Part shown: piece by piece, positions 60,621-64,000 of the stretch | Numbering within the stretch: position 1 is the first letter of the stretch | Layout: every line of letters starts with the position of its first letter | Origin: Sparassis latifolia | Taxonomy: Eukaryota; Basidiomycota; Agaricomycetes; Polyporales; Sparassidaceae | Assembly: GCA_018466975.1 (NCBI GenBank) | Contig: CM031563.1 | Coordinates: 2,170,001-2,234,000, forward strand | Direction of reading: 5' to 3' | Length of the DNA stretch: 64,000 nucleotides | The notes under the pieces: model-generated | Database searches by the model: none | The model's input: the letters and a program-made list of their open reading frames with translations, nothing else | What the model was told of the DNA's origin: nothing | Position numbers and translations under genes: made by a program

Positions 60621-60629
60621 CGTGCTCGA

Positions 60630-61800
60630 CCTGATTAAGCAGACGCTCAACCAGGACCTCTCACACAAAGCCAGCTGCTTACATGTAAGTTTTGTTGTGC
60701 AGCTGAAGGGTCTGTTAGTGGAAAGTCAGTGAACGGAGGATGTTCGTGAGAGGGCACAGAAGGAGATGGGTTCAGACACATGTGAGGAAAACCCGCCTCG
60801 CGTCCGATCTACGTAAGCCAATCTATACTTTCGGTGCGATGACGAGATGCATTACGAGAACGCGGTTGCGCAGCGTGGACATTCCATCGTTCGCCTCACG
60901 GGCCCGGCCATGAACACCACATCCAATGAAAGGCGAATGTATGACAGTGCATTATTGTTTTGGTGGATAATGCTCACCATTGCCGTCGTAGCCTTTCAGG
61001 TGCATGCAGTACTTGGCTGGGATATATATGTATTGTCAAAGCTCTACATAATCCGATGGTAAGCGTTTAGTACGCGTGGGGGAAAACAACCACAGGTTTG
61101 TAGCCATGGACACGCGACATGAGGCGCCCACCCACTGACCAGAGATAGTGTCGAGCGGAGTGTCGAGAATCGTCACCGACGCGACACTGTAGTTGATTTT
61201 GGCAGCCTGCCCCGCCGCTGATAGAGCATTCCGTGAATATGTCACAAAGGCGATCTGTGCGAAAAGCGAAAACTTGGATATAGGCTGGCTGAGTTAACGC
61301 GGTCACTCAAATTTGGCAGGGCGCCACACGCGGCGGAGAAGATCTGTCTTGTCGGAGCGACCGAGGACCCACGATAATTCCTACAAAGGCTACCTATGTT
61401 ATCCTGCAGCGGCTAAGTGCTCGGCTCGTCTACTATTCTCCTCTACTATTATCGTTCGAACTATGTACTTCATTCTCATGTTCTCAGTCCTTAGAGTAAA
61501 GACCATCAAGAGCGCTGCATACCGCCTTAGATGTCTTCCCAAGACTCCCATGACCGACTAGACCGTAATATACCTGTCGCATCTAGCTTTTCGGAAAGAC
61601 ATCGTTAAACGGTATTTGAGGCCATCTTGAGGATCTCCCGGTACTAAGGGATACACTTCAGAGGCAACCGCAATACATATATGCTGACACTGCTACATTT
61701 AGTGGACATAGAACATACTGTGGCCGTAGTTGTGGTAGTGGTAGTACCTGCAAAAGGGCCTCCTTTAAAATTAGCAGCTCGTTAAACAGGAATCACCCGG
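60630..61800. other. No gene firmly recognised
   Basis: Minus 61245-61036 and plus 60847-61062 are the longest frames. The minus frame (AAKINYSVASVTILDTPLDT) has a plausible beta-strand pattern but I do not know the family. Confidence 0.3.
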
Positions 61801-61886
61801 TCACCTCAGCTCACATGCAGGAGAGAATACAGGTGAATTCGCTACTTGTCAAAATGTCCTAAACGCAACTAGGTAGAGAAACACTC
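61801..61886 (-). pseudogene. Relic copy of part of the 57.2-57.7 kb ORF
   Basis: CACATGCAGGAGAGAATAC here matches CACATGTAGGAGAGAATAC at 57331. AATGTCCTAA and TAGGTAGAGAAAC follow at similar spacing in both. On the minus strand both read FLYL ... RT. No longer similarity was found. Confidence 0.6.
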
Positions 61887-61889
61887 AGC

Positions 61890-64000
61890 CAGCTGAAGTA
61901 CGTCACCACTGTCGCCTACGCATATGCATATACACGAATCGTCCAAGACGAAGCGATGGCCAACGCCGGCGGGCTGCTCGCGACGAACGCGACAGGTGAT
62001 GGCCGCGGACCGGGAGACGTTGAGCAGCGCTCGCACAGATATCCAAAAGGCCATTCGCTCGGTATTGACTTCGCGCATGCGATGCGGTCGAGCGCACAGC
62101 GGCGGAGACGCGGCAGCGCATCAAGGAGATCTATACTCGTGACAAGGAGGGACAAGTCTGTAGGAGAAGGCGCGCACTGCCAAGGGGAAGCGCCTGCGGG
62201 CGGGGCGAGCAGGTTGAGGAGGCGCGTCGGCGTCCGACCGCATGCACAAGGCACGTCGATACATTGGAGCACCAGCCCGCAGAATGCACAGTAGGAGGCG
62301 CGGAGAGCGGAGGAACTCAGAAGGCTACCAGGGGTACTTGACAGGGAGCGTGAACGGTCGGAGTACCACGCCGGGATGCGGATCGGCTCGTGCACTTGTG
62401 AGAAGTGGAGGTGCGGAAGGTAAATTCCGGAATGCGCCCAGAAGGCCCGGTGGAGATCGTTGTGGAGGGCGATTGTCGAGAAGCTGATGCATTGAGGGCT
62501 TACGATAGAGGGGTCATCCACCTTAGCAGTGAGGATGGGAGCTGACGCGGAAAGGTGGTTGTCTGGATGACCTATTCAACCCACGGTAGTTATATTCGGT
62601 GGCGATCTACTGGCGCAGCGGCGGTGCACTGTAGTGCACAATTTGCATGAGCTGATAGAGACGCACGCAAAGCGAATGATTTGGAATGCGCAAATAGAAA
62701 CAAGTCGCTTACAGCCATTCGCAAAATGATGAGCCCCTGCCGAACAATCTGGCCATAGATCGAAAATGAAAACAACCTAGAAGGCACGGCCGACATCCCA
62801 AAGGTTTTTACGCATCTTGGGTAGGTGCGTCATATTTATGGAATTCTCGTAGAAAATATCCACTGCCGCCTGCAATTTCTCAGGATGCCTTATGTCCGTG
62901 ACCTCAACAATATAGGCCCGACCCGCTTCAGGACACTTTGAACTGTAAGTGGACGCACGGCGAGGATAACTCACCTAGGATAGTTTCCTCGAATAGCTCG
63001 GAGCGGACTCATCCTCTGTCGCAAGAGCCTTCAACCTGTCATTTTCCTGGCTGACGCACCAGGGCAGTGTCAGATTTGTTTATGCGGATGCGCTCGGGGA
63101 TCTAGTACACTGCTCCTTCCGAGCGAACGGATAAAATCGGATTCTGACTGAGGTCCACATGGATCCTACGGTGGTCACGGACTGTCCATGTGGATTAGCA
63201 CTTGTACGACAGTCGACGTTCAAAGCGGCAACTCATCAAATAGCTTACGAGGTCAAGCTAGATTGCACGCCGAAGAAGTCCATTTGTAATCGCTACCCGA
63301 GGTGGGTTGAGCAACACGCTCCATTACGATGGAGCATTCACGTTGACTATGGACGAATCGATGGAGAAGGTGAGAGCTCTAGAGCTCGAGCTCACGGGAG
63401 CCGTGACAGTCGTGGGAGGAATAAACGAAGAGATCAGATCTTGAGAACCGCTTGTAGCCGTGTCGACATGCTATCGCAGCGCAGTCATCAGATCCGCAGC
63501 CAGCTGGAAGTGCTATCATCAAGAAGGACTGATCCCTGAGCTGCAGAAAGAGGGTTCAAGAATACTCACCAAATGCGGCGTAATCAAGTGGATTGCAGAA
63601 TTGTCTGTAGTTTACATTTACTTGGACAGACCGACGCGTGCGAATTGATACATACTCCAGAGTAAAAGGTGTGCTCATAACCACACATGGCTTCACTATC
63701 CCTGCGAACCAAATGCCTGTCAATCCGTATCCTCCTATCTTCTCGAGGAAGGGAAAACCGAGGACCTCGAGAATACACAACAATGACTTACTACCTCTTC
63801 GCCCGTAGGATCTCTGTTACGAAGACAGCCGTCCTACATTATGATCCCAGTTTTTCAAACCTGGTTGCTTGGCCTTGGTAAGGCGTCACCTTGATTGCTT
63901 ATACCTCTGGCTGGCTGATTGTTCTCTAATCTGTCGATTACATAAGGCCTCTAGATGCTCGGGTGATCGTATATACCCCAGCTCCTTGCGGGCATTGTCG
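61890..64000. other. No gene recognised
   Basis: 61916-62521 minus is a 201-codon ORF, but the opposite strand is also open over much of it and the sequence is GC-rich, so coding is doubtful. On the plus strand a frame over about 62090-62160 reads RQRIKEIYTRDKEGQVC, more protein-like. Minus 62974-62777 (RAYIVEVTDIRHPEKLQAAV, DIFYENSINMTHLPKM) and plus 63159-63539 may be exons of unknown genes. Nothing can be named. Confidence 0.3.

Noticed and set aside
61916..62521. 201-codon minus ORF
   Set aside because: GC-rich, open on the other strand as well, no motif and no protein-like pattern; not enough to call a gene.

Overview
This looks like an accessory segment of a basidiomycete fungus, most likely an Agaricomycete. 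The evidence is two KDZ-type DNA transposases of the CxC1 and CxC2 kinds, chromodomain Ty3/Gypsy retrotransposons, a fungal-style Helitron end, genes cut by many introns of about 50-60 nt, and a DUF7025-like AAA ATPase. No rRNA, functional tRNA or CRISPR array was recognised. The species cannot be named from the sequence.

Layout. 1-433 is a fragment of translation factor eIF5. 1.3-8.8 kb holds two decayed KDZ transposons with minisatellites between them. 9.8-11.7 kb is direct repeats and a 33-bp satellite. 11.8-25.4 kb is a nest of two chromoviruses: Ty3-A (5' truncated, itself split by a long-TIR MITE) and Ty3-B (two LTRs and a 5-bp target duplication), both next to or inside an older LTR family called LTR-C here. 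25.4-35.3 kb holds remains of LTR-C elements and two minus-strand Ty3/Gypsy fragments (D2, then D1). 35.3-38.9 kb is a 1.4-kb element with 378-bp inverted repeats, a 7-bp target duplication and a 2163-bp non-autonomous Helitron inside its right arm. 39.2-40.1 kb is a second MITE of the Ty3-A-inserted family, with another TIR fragment in it.

From about 41.8 kb the content changes to relics of ordinary genes: a DEAH-box RNA helicase pseudogene, the membrane (PigN) part of a GPI ethanolamine-phosphate transferase like Mcd4, an F-box/LRR-like piece, and a ZIP9-like metal transporter whose fourth membrane helix is replaced by two compensating 2-bp frameshifts. One gene looks intact: an eight-exon AAA ATPase at 58025-60620 (minus) with a 9-nt microexon. 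Most of 50.9-57.0 and 60.7-64.0 kb has only short ORFs that I do not recognise.

How it works together. Most of the window is a transposon accumulation zone and does not encode a pathway. Many nonsense codons are explained by C:G to T:A transitions (CGA to TGA, TGG to TGA/TAG), in transposons and host gene relics alike. The most unusual items are: a third ORF with CCHC zinc knuckles downstream of pol in both chromoviruses; tRNA-like box A/box B modules carried in both inverted arms of the MITE; strong palindromes inside LTRs, one of them the exact Ty3-B insertion site; the Helitron nested in a TIR; and the balanced frameshifts in the ZIP gene.
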